A DNA stretch of 37,004 nt from Catenulisporales bacterium (GCA_019510485.1 JAEKKI010000053.1:1-37004); one strand, 5' to 3'. Positions 25,740 through 34,353 are shown, numbered from the stretch's first letter. Translations and numbers: made by a program. Notes: a model not told the origin generated them from the letters alone.

Positions 25740-27050
25740 TCAGCTCTTGCTGAAATCCGGCAGGATCTGCGCGAACTGCGTCGCAGCATCCTTCAACCCG
25801 TCCTGCGCCGACTTCTGACCGCCCAGAATCGCCTGGTAGTCGGTGTCCAGCGGGGTGAACAGGTCCGAGGCCCCGGCCAGCGGCGGCCGGCCGACAGCCG
25901 ACTTCAGCGGATCGGCGAAGGCCGAGAGCACCTTGTTCCCGGAGACCTGCGGGTCGGCGTAGGCCGAGCTGCGCGTCGGCAGCACGTTGTTCTTCGCCGC
26001 GATGGCGGCCTGGTTGGCCGCGCTGTTCAGGTACGCCACGAACAGGTAGCTGGCGTCCAGGTTCTTCGAGCCCGCGTACACCACCAGGTTGTGGCCGCCG
26101 ACCGGGGCGCCGGCCTTGACCGAGCCGGCCGGGACGGTGGCGATGCCGAGGTTGTCGGGGCTGCTGAACGCAGAGCCCTTCAAATCGTCGGCAGTGGACC
26201 AGGGCCCGTTGATGACCATGGCGACCTTGCCGTCCTTGAAGGCGGTCTGCATGTTGTTGTAGCCGTCCTTGGTCACGTCGGTGACCGCGGCGCCGGACTT
26301 CAGCAGATCCTGCGCGATGCCGACGGCCTTGAGCGCCTTGGCGTCATCGATGGTGATCTTCTTGGCGTTGACGTCGACCAGGTCGCCGCCCTCGCCGTAG
26401 ATGAACGGCAGCGCGAAGTAGCCGGCCGCGTTCAGGAACGCGCCGTTGGCACCGGTCTTGGCCTTGACGGCCAGGGCATCGGTCTTCAGCTCGTCCCAGG
26501 TCTTCGGCGGCGCGCTGATGCCGGCCTTGGTGAACAGGTCCTTGTTGTACAGCAGCGACAACGTGTCAGTGACCTGCGGGACGCCGTAGATCTTGCCGTT
26601 GTAGTGGTCCGAGGCGTACGGGCCGGCCATGTAGTCGTTGGCGTCCGCCAGCGCCGGCGTGCCGTCCAGCGGCTGCAAGTAGCCCAGCTGAGCGAACGCC
26701 GGGGTCCAGCCGACGTCGGCGCGCAGCACGTCCGGGGCACCGTTGCCGGACTGCGCCGCGGTCTTGAACTTGTCCTTGGCGTCCGAGAAGGGGACGTTGA
26801 CGTAGTTCACCTTGATATTCGAGTACTTCGCCTCGAACGCCTTGATGATCGGCTGGTAGTTCGGCGCCTCGTTGGTCGCGTCCGAGGTGTCCCACCAGGT
26901 CACCGTGCCCTTGACCGAGGCCGGGTCGGTGTTGGCGGCCGACGGGCTGCCGCCCGAGGACTTGCTGCTGCTGCAAGCGCTTGCAGCAAGTGCCAGCACC
27001 GCTATCGCCGCGATCCCGGCGCTGCGCTGGGCCGTGATGCTCCGTGGCAT
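25740..27050 (-). CDS. malE: MalE, maltose/maltodextrin-binding lipoprotein
   Basis: This 436-residue extracellular solute-binding protein (family 1) has a signal peptide ending in the lipobox LAASAC, so Cys26 should be lipidated. The mature part starts with a Ser/Gly linker. The sequences 'VTWWDTSDATNEAPNYQPI', 'VNVPFSDAKDKFKTAA', 'APDVLRADVGWTPAFAQLGY' and 'YGVPQVTDTLSLLYNKDLF' closely resemble Streptomyces MalE. It captures malto-oligosaccharides at the membrane surface. The start is ATG 27050, with AAGGAG 8 bases upstream. It is the first gene of the operon, and its coding start contains an operator palindrome. Confidence 0.95.
   Translation of the reverse strand: MPRSITAQRSAGIAAIAVLALAASACSSSKSSGGSPSAANTDPASVKGTVTWWDTSDATNEAPNYQPIIKAFEAKYSNIKVNYVNVPFSDAKDKFKTAAQSGNGAPDVLRADVGWTPAFAQLGYLQPLDGTPALADANDYMAGPYASDHYNGKIYGVPQVTDTLSLLYNKDLFTKAGISAPPKTWDELKTDALAVKAKTGANGAFLNAAGYFALPFIYGEGGDLVDVNAKKITIDDAKALKAVGIAQDLLKSGAAVTDVTKDGYNNMQTAFKDGKVAMVINGPWSTADDLKGSAFSSPDNLGIATVPAGSVKAGAPVGGHNLVVYAGSKNLDASYLFVAYLNSAANQAAIAAKNNVLPTRSSAYADPQVSGNKVLSAFADPLKSAVGRPPLAGASDLFTPLDTDYQAILGGQKSAQDGLKDAATQFAQILPDFSKS
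26969..26988. promoter_or_regulatory. 20-bp perfect palindrome inside malE, probable MalR operator
   Basis: TGCTGCAAGC/GCTTGCAGCA is a perfect 20-bp palindrome in the signal-peptide codons, 62-81 bases after the malE start. It contains the TTGCAG/CTGCAA half-sites of the Streptomyces MalR site and has the central-CG symmetry of LacI-family operators. Binding by the malR product here could block elongation or loop to the upstream sites. Confidence 0.65.
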
Positions 27051-27128
27051 CGAAGACTCCTTGAGAGAAAGGGAAGGAGTGCCGCTGCTATCTGCGGCGC
27101 GGTCCCAGACGCTAGCAAGGCGGCAGCG

Positions 27129-27168
27129 TTGCTGAAAGAGTTTGCAGCAAGTTTTCTGCAACTTGCAG
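27129..27168. promoter_or_regulatory. malE promoter operator cluster
   Basis: This stretch contains TTGCTG (27129-27134) with CAGCAA (27145-27150), TTGCAG (27142-27147) with CTGCAA (27156-27161), and CTGCAACTTGCAG (27156-27168), an odd palindrome. It lies 79-118 bases upstream of malE, where its promoter should be. The half-sites match the intragenic palindrome and the described MalR motif. Confidence 0.65.
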
Positions 27169-27215
27169 ATAACGATGCGGCAACGTGGTTTTCACATAAG
27201 AGGGACAGGCCCGCC

Positions 27216-28007
27216 TCAGCCGACCCGCTCGGCCAGCACCAGCTCGCCGACCTCGTCGGCCAGCACCTCGCGCGCCTCCTCGGCCAGGCCGTCGTCGCTG
27301 ACCAGCACCGCGGCGTCCGCGAGCCCGGCGAAGGCCGACAGGCCGACCACGCCCCACTTCGTGTGGTCCGCCACGACCACCAGATTCCGGGCCGCGGCCA
27401 CCAGCGCGCGGTTGGTCTCGGACTCCATCAGGTTCGGGCTGGTGTAACCGGCCTGGGCATCCATGCCGTAGACGCCCAGGAACACCTGGTCCAGATGCAG
27501 GGTGCGGATGGCCTGGACGGCTATCGGGCCGACGAGCGCTTCCGAAGGCGTCCGCATACCGCCGGTGAGGATCACCGTCTGGTTCCCGCCGGGATGCGTC
27601 ACCTCGTGCGCGTGCAGCACATCGGCCACCCGCAGCGAGTTGGTCACGACCGTCAGGTCCGGGACGCCGACCAGATGCCGGGCCAGCGTGTACGTGGTGC
27701 TGCCGCCGCTGATGCCGATCGCGGTACCCGGCCGCACCAGCGCGGCGGCCTGCCGCGCGATGGCGTCCTTGGCCGGCTGCTCCATCTCGGCCTTGACCGT
27801 GAACGCCGGCTCGTCGGTGGAGCCCGAGCGCCGCACCGTCGCGCCGCCGTGGACCTTGGTGAGCAGGCCGCGGGAGTCCAGGACGTCCAGGTCCCGGCGC
27901 ACGGTCATGTCGGACACGCCGAGCAGTCGTGTCAGATCGTTGACCCGTACGCCTCCGGTGCGCTGGACCTCTTCGAGGATCCGCGCCTGACGCTGCGCTG
28001 CCAGCAT
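27216..28007 (-). CDS. DeoR/GlpR-family sugar-responsive regulator
   Basis: This 263-residue protein has an N-terminal DeoR helix-turn-helix ('ARILEEVQRTGGVRVNDLTR', then 'LLGVSDMTVRRDLDVLD'). A DeoR C-terminal sensor domain follows ('AIGISGGSTTYTLARHL', 'TVVTNSLRVADVL', 'VVVADHTKWG'), a fold that senses sugar phosphates. The protein is full length. It is transcribed in the same direction as the mal operon, 165 bases upstream of malE. It may control pfkB or the whole operon, but no site specific to it is recognised. Confidence 0.9.
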   Translation of the reverse strand: MLAAQRQARILEEVQRTGGVRVNDLTRLLGVSDMTVRRDLDVLDSRGLLTKVHGGATVRRSGSTDEPAFTVKAEMEQPAKDAIARQAAALVRPGTAIGISGGSTTYTLARHLVGVPDLTVVTNSLRVADVLHAHEVTHPGGNQTVILTGGMRTPSEALVGPIAVQAIRTLHLDQVFLGVYGMDAQAGYTSPNLMESETNRALVAAARNLVVVADHTKWGVVGLSAFAGLADAAVLVSDDGLAEEAREVLADEVGELVLAERVG

Positions 28008-28129
28008 CGGATGTCCCTGTCCCCTTCACGCCGTCGGCCGCATCTGACGAAACACCAGTGCCCGCACCGGTGCCACCCTACCGATCATGAGCCGGCCGCG
28101 GGCCGGGCGGAACGACGGTAACACGCTCA

Positions 28130-29176
28130 TCAACGCTTCCAGGCCTGGTAGAGAGCCAAGCCCGGAATCCGCGCCGAGCGCACCCGCCGGGGCGCGCCGA
28201 ACCCCGCCTCCCGGAACCAGCCCAGCAGCTGGTCCGGGCGGTAGACGCTGGAACCGGACGTGAGCCGCACGAACAGCGCCAGACAACTGGCCGCCGCCCC
28301 CGCCCGACCGCCGTCGGCCTCGGCGAACGCGTCCAGCACGGCCAGCGTGCCGCCCGGCCGCAGCGCGGCGTGCGCTTTGCGGAACAGCTCCCGGATCTCG
28401 GGCTCGGTGAGGTGGTGCACCAGGTTGAAGCAGAGCACGACGTCCTGCTCCCCCGGGAAGTCGGCGTGCCGGGCGTCTGCCTCGACGAAGGCCACCCGGC
28501 GGCCGAGCCCGGCGGCGGCGATCACCTCCCGGCCGATCCGCGCGCTGCCGGGCAGGTCCAGCACGGTGGCCTGGAGCCCGGGGCGGGCGCGGCACAGCGT
28601 CGCGGCGTACCAGCCGTGGCCGCCGCCGACGTCCAGCACCCGCGCGGCGCCCTCGGGGACCGCCAGCCGCCGCGCCACCTCGGGGGCGGACAGCCGCGCC
28701 AAGTCCAGCTGGCCGAGGATGTACCGGCGCCAGTAGGGGTCGTCCGGCGGCCGGTCGTGGTGCTCGACCGGGGCGCCGGTGGCGATCAGCCGGTCCAGGT
28801 CGCGCCACCAGTCGAAGTAGTCGCCGCAGGCGTTGACGAACCGGGACACGCCGACCTCGGAGGCCGGGTCCAGCCAGCGCCGGTTGCGGCGGGCCAGGCG
28901 CAGCGAGCCGTCGCGGGCCCGCCGCACGTGGCCGGTGGCGACCAGGCAGTCCAGCAGCAGCCGGGTCGGCGTGGGGGCCAGGTTCAGATCGCGGGCGATC
29001 TGCGCGGCCTGCGCCGGAGCGGTGGCCAGCCGTGCGATGATCCCGGTGCGCACCGCCGCGACCAGCACTCCGGAGACCGCGACCCCGCCCCAGGCCTCCG
29101 CGGCCGGCGTCGGGACGAGGTTGGCGCGCAGAGCCGCGCGTTCCAGGGGGTTGCCGCCACGCAGCGCAAGTCGCAT
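28130..29176 (-). CDS. SAM-dependent O-methyltransferase (plant/ActR-like type)
   Basis: This protein has 348 residues. The N-terminal winged-helix dimerisation domain (about 20-110, 'TPTRLLLDCLVATGHVRR') is followed by the methyltransferase domain. The SAM motif is VLDVGGGHG (180-188); 'VLCFNLVHHLTEPEIRELFR', 'RPGGTLAVLDAF' and 'GWFREAGF' follow. Enzymes of this family methylate small hydroxylated aromatics. It is divergent from the UbiA gene with only 32 bases between starts, so it probably belongs to the type III PKS cluster and methylates its product. Confidence 0.85.
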   Translation of the reverse strand: MRLALRGGNPLERAALRANLVPTPAAEAWGGVAVSGVLVAAVRTGIIARLATAPAQAAQIARDLNLAPTPTRLLLDCLVATGHVRRARDGSLRLARRNRRWLDPASEVGVSRFVNACGDYFDWWRDLDRLIATGAPVEHHDRPPDDPYWRRYILGQLDLARLSAPEVARRLAVPEGAARVLDVGGGHGWYAATLCRARPGLQATVLDLPGSARIGREVIAAAGLGRRVAFVEADARHADFPGEQDVVLCFNLVHHLTEPEIRELFRKAHAALRPGGTLAVLDAFAEADGGRAGAAASCLALFVRLTSGSSVYRPDQLLGWFREAGFGAPRRVRSARIPGLALYQAWKR

Positions 29177-29208
29177 GGTCCTTGCATACCCCCGCCGAGG
29201 AGTTCACG

Positions 29209-30021
29209 ATGCCGATGCTCAAAGGGCTGTTCCGTACTTGCCATCCGCTGCCCTCCTTGGCGATCACGGCCATGTTCGCGGCGCTCATCGTCCAGGCCGC
29301 GCCGCACGGCGTCGGGCCGGGTGCGGCGATCCCGGCGGTACTGCTGGGCGAGCTGTCGATCGGCTGGTCGAACGACTATTTCGACGCCGAACGGGATCGG
29401 CTGGCCGGCCGGCGGGACAAACCGGTGGCCGCCGGCGCCATCTCCCGGCGCACGGTTCTGAAGGCCGGGCTCGGGGCCCTGGCGGCCTCGCTGGCCCTGG
29501 CCTTCTCGATCAACACCGCGGTCGGGACGGTCAACGCCGTGCAGGTGACGGCGGGCTGGTTCTACAACGCCGGGCTCAAGTCCACTCCGCTGTCCGGGGT
29601 CGCCTACGCCGTGGGATTCGGCCTGATCCCGGAATTCGCCACCAGCACCACCCCGGGCGTGGCCGAGGCGCGGCCGTCGGTCCTCATCGCCGCCGTGCTG
29701 CTGGGCGTCGGCGGGCATTTCGCGAACGCGCTGCCGGATCTGGAGGCGGACCGGATCGCCGGCGTCAAGGGGCTGCCGAACGTGCTGGCCGAGCGCTTCG
29801 GGGCTCCCATGGTGCGCGCGACGGCGCTGGTGCTGCTGGTCGGGGCGTCGGCGTTCCTGGCGCTGGCCGGATCGCCGTGGCTGTGGCTGGCGTTCGCGGG
29901 CACGGCCGGGCTCGCCTGGTGGGGGCTCGGCGGCGCCGGGCGCCGGCCGTTCCACGCGGCGTTGGCCATCGCGGGCGTCGACGTCGTGGTGCTGGTGTTC
30001 GGAGGCGTGCCGCTGGCGTGA
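29209..30021 (+). CDS. UbiA-family prenyltransferase
   Basis: This 270-residue integral membrane protein has about eight helices. The first prenyl-diphosphate/Mg site is N55-D56-Y-F-D59-A-E-R-D63. The second is N173-A-L-P-D177-L-E-A-D181. It should attach an isoprenyl group to an aromatic or phenolic acceptor at the membrane. I placed the start at ATG 29209, with GAGGAG 6 bases upstream, rather than the reading at 29182. It is the first gene of the plus-strand cluster. Confidence 0.9.
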   Translation: MPMLKGLFRTCHPLPSLAITAMFAALIVQAAPHGVGPGAAIPAVLLGELSIGWSNDYFDAERDRLAGRRDKPVAAGAISRRTVLKAGLGALAASLALAFSINTAVGTVNAVQVTAGWFYNAGLKSTPLSGVAYAVGFGLIPEFATSTTPGVAEARPSVLIAAVLLGVGGHFANALPDLEADRIAGVKGLPNVLAERFGAPMVRATALVLLVGASAFLALAGSPWLWLAFAGTAGLAWWGLGGAGRRPFHAALAIAGVDVVVLVFGGVPLA

Positions 30022-30081
30022 GACAGGTGCCCTTGGCGTAAGGGGCGCTTCATCGGTGCACGTCGCGGGTACTCGATACGC

Positions 30082-31155
30082 ATGTCCCGCATAGCGGCCG
30101 TATCCTCCACCTTCCCGCCTTACCGACATCGCCAGGAGGATCTGGCCGACGCCGCGGCCGCTCTGTGCGCGATCCAGCCGACCCGGCGCCGGCTGCTGGA
30201 CCGGCTGTATGCCAACGCCGGGGTCCGGAACCGGCACACGGTGCTGCCATTGGACGACTACCAGCGGCTCGACGGTCTGGGCCCGGCCAACGACCTCTAC
30301 ATCGAACACGCCACGGCGCTCGGCGCGCAGGCCGTCGACAAGGCTCTGCGTCAGGCCGGGGTGCGGCCGGAGGACGTCGACCTGTTCGTCACCACGTCGG
30401 TGACCGGAGTCGCGGTGCCGTCGCTGGACGCGCGGCTGGTGCCGCTGCTCGGGATGCGCTGGGACGTTCGACGCATCCCCATGTTCGGATTGGGCTGTGT
30501 GGCCGGGGCGGCGGGGCTGTCCCGCATCCACGACTATCTGCGCGCCTGGCCGGAGCACACGGCGGTGCTGCTGGCGGTGGAGTTGTGCTCGCTCAGCGTG
30601 CCGGTGGCGGATCCGTCGGCGTCGGACCTGGTCGCCAGCGCGCTGTTCGGCGACGGCGCGGGCGCGGCGGTCGTGCGTGGTGACAGCTGCGCGGCCGGCT
30701 CCGCGTCGGGCGGCGCGCCGCTGCGCATCGTCGCCACCCACAGCGAACTGTGCCCGGGCACCCAAGACGCGCTGGGCTGGCACCTGGGCTCGGGCGGCTT
30801 CCGGATCGTGCTGAGCACCGAGCTGTCCGAGGTCCTGGAACGGGAGCTCGGCGTCGTGGTCAAGCGGTTCCTGGCCGACCACGGACTGCAGACCCCGGAC
30901 ATCGCCGCCTGGATCGTCCACCCCGGCGGCCCCAGGGTGATCGACGCCGTCCGGGACGCCCTGGACCTGCCCGAGGACCAGGTGGCGACGGCGCGCGCCT
31001 CGCTGGCCGAGGTCGGCAACCTGTCGTCGGCGTCGGTGGTGCACGTATTGGGCAAGACTCTGGCCGAACCGGTCGCCCCGCCCGGGCCGTTGGTGATGGT
31101 GGGTCTGGGGCCCGGAGTGAGCATCGAGCTGCTACTGCTGGAGCGTCCGGGATGA
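30082..31155 (+). CDS. Type III polyketide synthase
   Basis: This 357-residue chalcone-synthase-fold enzyme has the catalytic triad: Cys139 in 'GLGCVAGA', His280 in 'WIVHPGGP' and Asn313 in 'VGNLSSASV'. The product motif 'GLGPGVSIELLLLE' ends the protein. It condenses a starter acyl-CoA with malonyl-type extenders; starter and product are not deducible, but the neighbours suggest an alkylresorcinol, alkylquinol or pyrone. Its stop overlaps the next gene's start (ATGA). Confidence 0.95.
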   Translation: MSRIAAVSSTFPPYRHRQEDLADAAAALCAIQPTRRRLLDRLYANAGVRNRHTVLPLDDYQRLDGLGPANDLYIEHATALGAQAVDKALRQAGVRPEDVDLFVTTSVTGVAVPSLDARLVPLLGMRWDVRRIPMFGLGCVAGAAGLSRIHDYLRAWPEHTAVLLAVELCSLSVPVADPSASDLVASALFGDGAGAAVVRGDSCAAGSASGGAPLRIVATHSELCPGTQDALGWHLGSGGFRIVLSTELSEVLERELGVVVKRFLADHGLQTPDIAAWIVHPGGPRVIDAVRDALDLPEDQVATARASLAEVGNLSSASVVHVLGKTLAEPVAPPGPLVMVGLGPGVSIELLLLERPG

Positions 31156-31721
31156 TCGTGTACTACGTGTTGGTGATCGCGACCTGCTTCGAGCGGCTCG
31201 CCGAGCTGGCGGTGACGAAGCGGAACACCGCGTGGAGCATGGCGCGCGGCGGTGTGGAGACCGGGCGCGGGCACTATCCGCCGATGGTGGTGCTGCATAC
31301 CGGGCTGCTGGCCGGGTGCCTGATCGAGCCGGCCGTGGCGCACCGGTCGTTCGTGCCCGCGCTCGGTGTGCCGATGCTGGTGCTCGCCGTGGGCTCGCAG
31401 GGGCTGCGCTGGTGGTGCATCAGGACTCTGGGGCCGCGGTGGAACACGCGGGTCATCGTGGTGCCGGGGCTGCCGCTGGTGGGTTCGGGGCCGTACCGTT
31501 GGCTGCGGCATCCGAACTACGTGGCGGTCGTGGTGGAGGGGTTCGCGCTGCCGCTGGCCGGGTCGGCGTGGATCACGGCGGTGGTGTTCACCGTCTTGAA
31601 CGCCGTGTTGCTGACCGTGCGGCTGCGGTGCGAGGCCCGGGCGTTGGCTCAACTGCCGCCCCCTGATCTGTCGGCTCAGTCGGCTGCTGCGGCGGCGGCG
31701 GCACGCACGGCGTCGGGCTGA
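31152..31721 (+). CDS. Isoprenylcysteine carboxyl methyltransferase (ICMT)-like phenol methyltransferase
   Basis: This 189-residue membrane protein has about five helices and the ICMT signature 'GPYRWLRHPNYVAVVVEGFA', with the SAM-binding R-H-P-N-Y and the later 'RCEARAL'. In actinomycetes this family (SrsB-like) sits beside type III PKS genes and methylates phenolic lipids, not prenylated proteins. The start overlaps the PKS stop, so it is translationally coupled. The C-terminus is Ala-rich. Confidence 0.92.
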   Translation: MIVYYVLVIATCFERLAELAVTKRNTAWSMARGGVETGRGHYPPMVVLHTGLLAGCLIEPAVAHRSFVPALGVPMLVLAVGSQGLRWWCIRTLGPRWNTRVIVVPGLPLVGSGPYRWLRHPNYVAVVVEGFALPLAGSAWITAVVFTVLNAVLLTVRLRCEARALAQLPPPDLSAQSAAAAAAARTASG

Positions 31722-31734
31722 GGAGCGCGGCGCT

Positions 31735-32760
31735 GTGCTCGACGTCCTGGTGGTCGGCGGCGGGCCGATCGGGCTGGCGGTGGCGGTGCACGCGGCCTCC
31801 GCCGGGCTGGCGGTGCTGGTGGCCGAGCCCCGGCCCGGGCCGGTGGACAAGGCGTGCGGCGAGGGGCTGATGCCGCCGGCGCTGGCGGCGTTGCGGGCGC
31901 TGGGCGTGGAGCCGCCGGGGCGGGAGCTGCGCGGAATCTGCTATCGGGACTCGGGGCACTGCGTCGAGGCGGAGTTCCGCGACGGCACCGGACGGGGGGT
32001 GCGGCGGACCGTGCTGCACGAAGCGTTGGCGGACCGGGCGGCGGCCGCGGGGGTGGAGGTGGTGGCCGAGCGGGTCACAGAGTTCTGCCAGTACCCCGAT
32101 CACGTGGAGGCGCTGGGCTTCAAGACGCGCTACCTGGTGGCGGCCGACGGACTGCACTCGATGGTGCGGCGGGCCTGCGGACTGGATCCGCCGGGGGCGC
32201 GCCGTCCCCGGTTCGGACTGCGCCAGCACTTCGGGACCGCGCCGTGGTCGGACTTCGTCGAGGTGCACTGGGGCCGGGAATCAGAGGCCTATGTCACCCC
32301 GGTCGACGACGGCCTGGTCGGCGTGGCGATCCTCGGGCCGCCCGGCGGCGGGTTCGCCGAGCGGCTGCGCGCGTTCCCGGAGCTGCGGGACCGGCTGGGC
32401 GCGGCACAGGCCGCGGGCCCGGTGCGCGGCGCCGGCCCGCTGCGGCAGGCGGTGCGGCGCCGGGTGGCCGGCCGCGGCCGGATCCTGCTGGTCGGCGACG
32501 CCTCGGGCTACGTCGACGCGCTGACCGGCGAGGGGATCAGCGTCGGGCTGGCCCAGGCCCGGGTGCTGGCGGCGTGCCTGGCCGCCGACCGTCCGGGAAG
32601 CTACGAACGGGCCTGGCGCCAGGTGTCGCGGCGGTCGAACCTGCTGACCGCGGCGCTGCTGGCGGCGCGCCGGAACCCGGTCGCCGGCGGGCGGATCGTC
32701 TCGGCGGCCGAGGCGCTGCCCCGGGTGTTCGGCGGCGCGGTGCGGATGATCACCCGCTGA
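31735..32760 (+). CDS. FAD-dependent oxidoreductase (geranylgeranyl-reductase/aromatic-hydroxylase family)
   Basis: This protein has 341 residues. It contains the FAD motif GGGPIG (8-13), a reductase-like 'DKACGEGLMPP' (Cys41) and 'VGDASGYVDALTGEGISVGL' (253-272). The last two resemble geranylgeranyl reductases more than classical hydroxylases, so it may reduce a prenyl double bond. Hydroxylation of the aromatic ring is the other option, as for the flavoenzymes of related PKS clusters. The start is GTG 31735, with GAGGAG upstream, 13 bases after the ICMT-like stop. Confidence 0.88.
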   Translation: MLDVLVVGGGPIGLAVAVHAASAGLAVLVAEPRPGPVDKACGEGLMPPALAALRALGVEPPGRELRGICYRDSGHCVEAEFRDGTGRGVRRTVLHEALADRAAAAGVEVVAERVTEFCQYPDHVEALGFKTRYLVAADGLHSMVRRACGLDPPGARRPRFGLRQHFGTAPWSDFVEVHWGRESEAYVTPVDDGLVGVAILGPPGGGFAERLRAFPELRDRLGAAQAAGPVRGAGPLRQAVRRRVAGRGRILLVGDASGYVDALTGEGISVGLAQARVLAACLAADRPGSYERAWRQVSRRSNLLTAALLAARRNPVAGGRIVSAAEALPRVFGGAVRMITR

Positions 32761-32811
32761 GCGGCGAGCCGCCCCGCGTCCCGGCGGTCGTCAGCGGCTG
32801 TCAAGCACCTT

Positions 32812-32825
32812 CACTCGTTCGAGTG
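32812..32825. promoter_or_regulatory. Inverted repeat before the MFS gene
   Basis: CACTCG-TT-CGAGTG is a compact 14-bp inverted repeat 154 bases upstream of the MFS start. It lies in the gap between the FAD gene and the exporter gene. The intergenic stretch 32761-32978 also contains GTAC-n6-GTAC (32869-32882). It may be an operator; no binder is known. Confidence 0.35.
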
Positions 32826-32978
32826 CTCAAGGATGATCACCGCCCGGTTCCCAATAACGACCGTTGATAGTACATTGACGTACCGTGGCGCTTGCCGTCA
32901 CCGAGTGTTACCAACATCAAGGTATTGCCACCGTTGCCGCCACCGCTGGCGGGCGCCCGAGCCCGGGGGATGGAAAGC

Positions 32979-34253
32979 ATGGCCGAGGCCGAAACCGATC
33001 CGCTGCCGCGCGCGTTCTGGTGGCTGTTCGCCGCCGGCGCGGTGTCCTGGCTCGGCGACGGCGTGATCGTGGTGGGGTTCCCGCTGCTGGCCGCGTCGCT
33101 GACCCACTCACCGCTGGGGATCGCGGCGGTGGTGGTGACGCAGCGGCTGGCGCCGATGCTGCTGTCCCTGCCGCTGGGCGCGCTGGCCGACCGCTGGAAC
33201 GCGCGGCGCACGGCGGTGGCCACCAACGCGGCGCAGGCGGCGCTGTTCGGCGCCGCCGCGGTCCTGGTCGCCGGCGGCCACATCGGGCTGGCCTCGCTGA
33301 TCGTCATCGCGTTCCTCGCCGACGCCCTCGGGACGCTGTTCACCTGCGCCAACAGCGCGCTGCTGGCCGACGTGGTCGAGCCCCGGCACTTCGGCCCGGC
33401 GAACACCTGGCTGCGCGCCTCCAACGCGCTGATCGCGTACGTGGTCGGCCCCGGCATCGGCGGTCTGCTGTTCGCCACCGGGCGGCAGCTGCCGCTGATC
33501 ATCAACGCCTGCTCGTTCGTCGGCGCCGCGGTGGTGCTGGCCAGCCTGCGCACGCCGAACGCCCGTCCGCGGCCGGCGCGCGCCGGCCGGCACTTCGCCG
33601 CCGAGGTGCGGGAAGGCGTGCGGATCACCTTCAGCCCCGGCCCGCTGCGGGTGATGGCCGCGATCGTCGGCACCATGACGCTGGCCCAGGCCGGCTCGGT
33701 CGCGGCGATCGTCGTGCTCGGCACCCAGACCGTGGGGCTGGGCAAGGCCGGCTTCGGCTGGGCGCTGGCGGCCGGCAACGTCGCGGCGGTGGCCGTGATG
33801 CTGTCGCTGGGGCGGATCACGAAGCTGCGGACGTCCTCGGCGGTGCTGGTGAGCATCGGGTTCGGGACGATCGGCGAGCTGCTGCTGGGGACCGCGCACA
33901 GCGGGCCGCAGATCTCGCTGGGGCTGGCGATGGACGGCGCCGCGGTGCTGATCATCGGCGTGGCGCTGATGACGGCGCGGATGCGGCTGGTGCCGCGCGA
34001 GCTGCTGGGGCGGATGACCGGCGGGTATCAGACCGTGATCTTCGGTGCCGGGGTGGCCGGGACGATTCTCGGTGGGGCGCTGGCGGACGTCAGCGGGCGG
34101 CTGCCGTATCTGGTCTGCGCGGGGGCTTACGCCGCGGTGCTGGCGGTGGTTTTCCGGAAGGCGCGGGAGTTGGACGCGGAGCCGGCGGCTGCTGCTGCTA
34201 CCAGTTCGGCGGCGCCGGCGATGCCGATCGCGGCGGCTGAAGCAGCGGACTGA
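32979..34253 (+). CDS. MFS transporter (probable efflux)
   Basis: This 424-residue membrane protein has about twelve helices. The loop 'GALADRWNARRTAV' is the MFS motif A, and a degenerate second copy 'GGALADVSGR' lies near the end. The N-terminus 'PLPRAFWWLFAAGAVSWLGD' resembles enterobactin-exporter-like MFS proteins. A proton-driven exporter of the neighbouring polyketide is plausible. I prefer ATG 32979, with GGGGG 9 bases upstream, over ATG 32970 or upstream TTG/GTG readings. The C-terminal tail is Ala-rich. Confidence 0.88.
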   Translation: MAEAETDPLPRAFWWLFAAGAVSWLGDGVIVVGFPLLAASLTHSPLGIAAVVVTQRLAPMLLSLPLGALADRWNARRTAVATNAAQAALFGAAAVLVAGGHIGLASLIVIAFLADALGTLFTCANSALLADVVEPRHFGPANTWLRASNALIAYVVGPGIGGLLFATGRQLPLIINACSFVGAAVVLASLRTPNARPRPARAGRHFAAEVREGVRITFSPGPLRVMAAIVGTMTLAQAGSVAAIVVLGTQTVGLGKAGFGWALAAGNVAAVAVMLSLGRITKLRTSSAVLVSIGFGTIGELLLGTAHSGPQISLGLAMDGAAVLIIGVALMTARMRLVPRELLGRMTGGYQTVIFGAGVAGTILGGALADVSGRLPYLVCAGAYAAVLAVVFRKARELDAEPAAAAATSSAAPAMPIAAAEAAD

Positions 34254-34339
34254 GAAGCTCACGGGCTGGCTGGCCGGCGGGCCGGGTACAAGCGCTCGTT
34301 GTCGCCGTCCCCGAAAGTTGTTGTTTCCTCCAGGACGAC

Positions 34340-34353
34340 GAGTGTCGGCACTC
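34340..34353. promoter_or_regulatory. Inverted repeat before the second SDR gene
   Basis: GAGTG-tcgg-CACTC lies 44 bases upstream of the SDR start, inside the 143-bp gap after the MFS gene. It uses the same GAGTG/CACTC pentamers as the repeat at 32812-32825 in opposite arrangement. It may be a weak operator or a coincidence. Confidence 0.3.

Noticed and set aside
26091..28121. 676-residue plus-strand open frame antisense to malE and the DeoR gene
   Set aside because: It is low-complexity shadow translation, fully explained by the two minus-strand genes.
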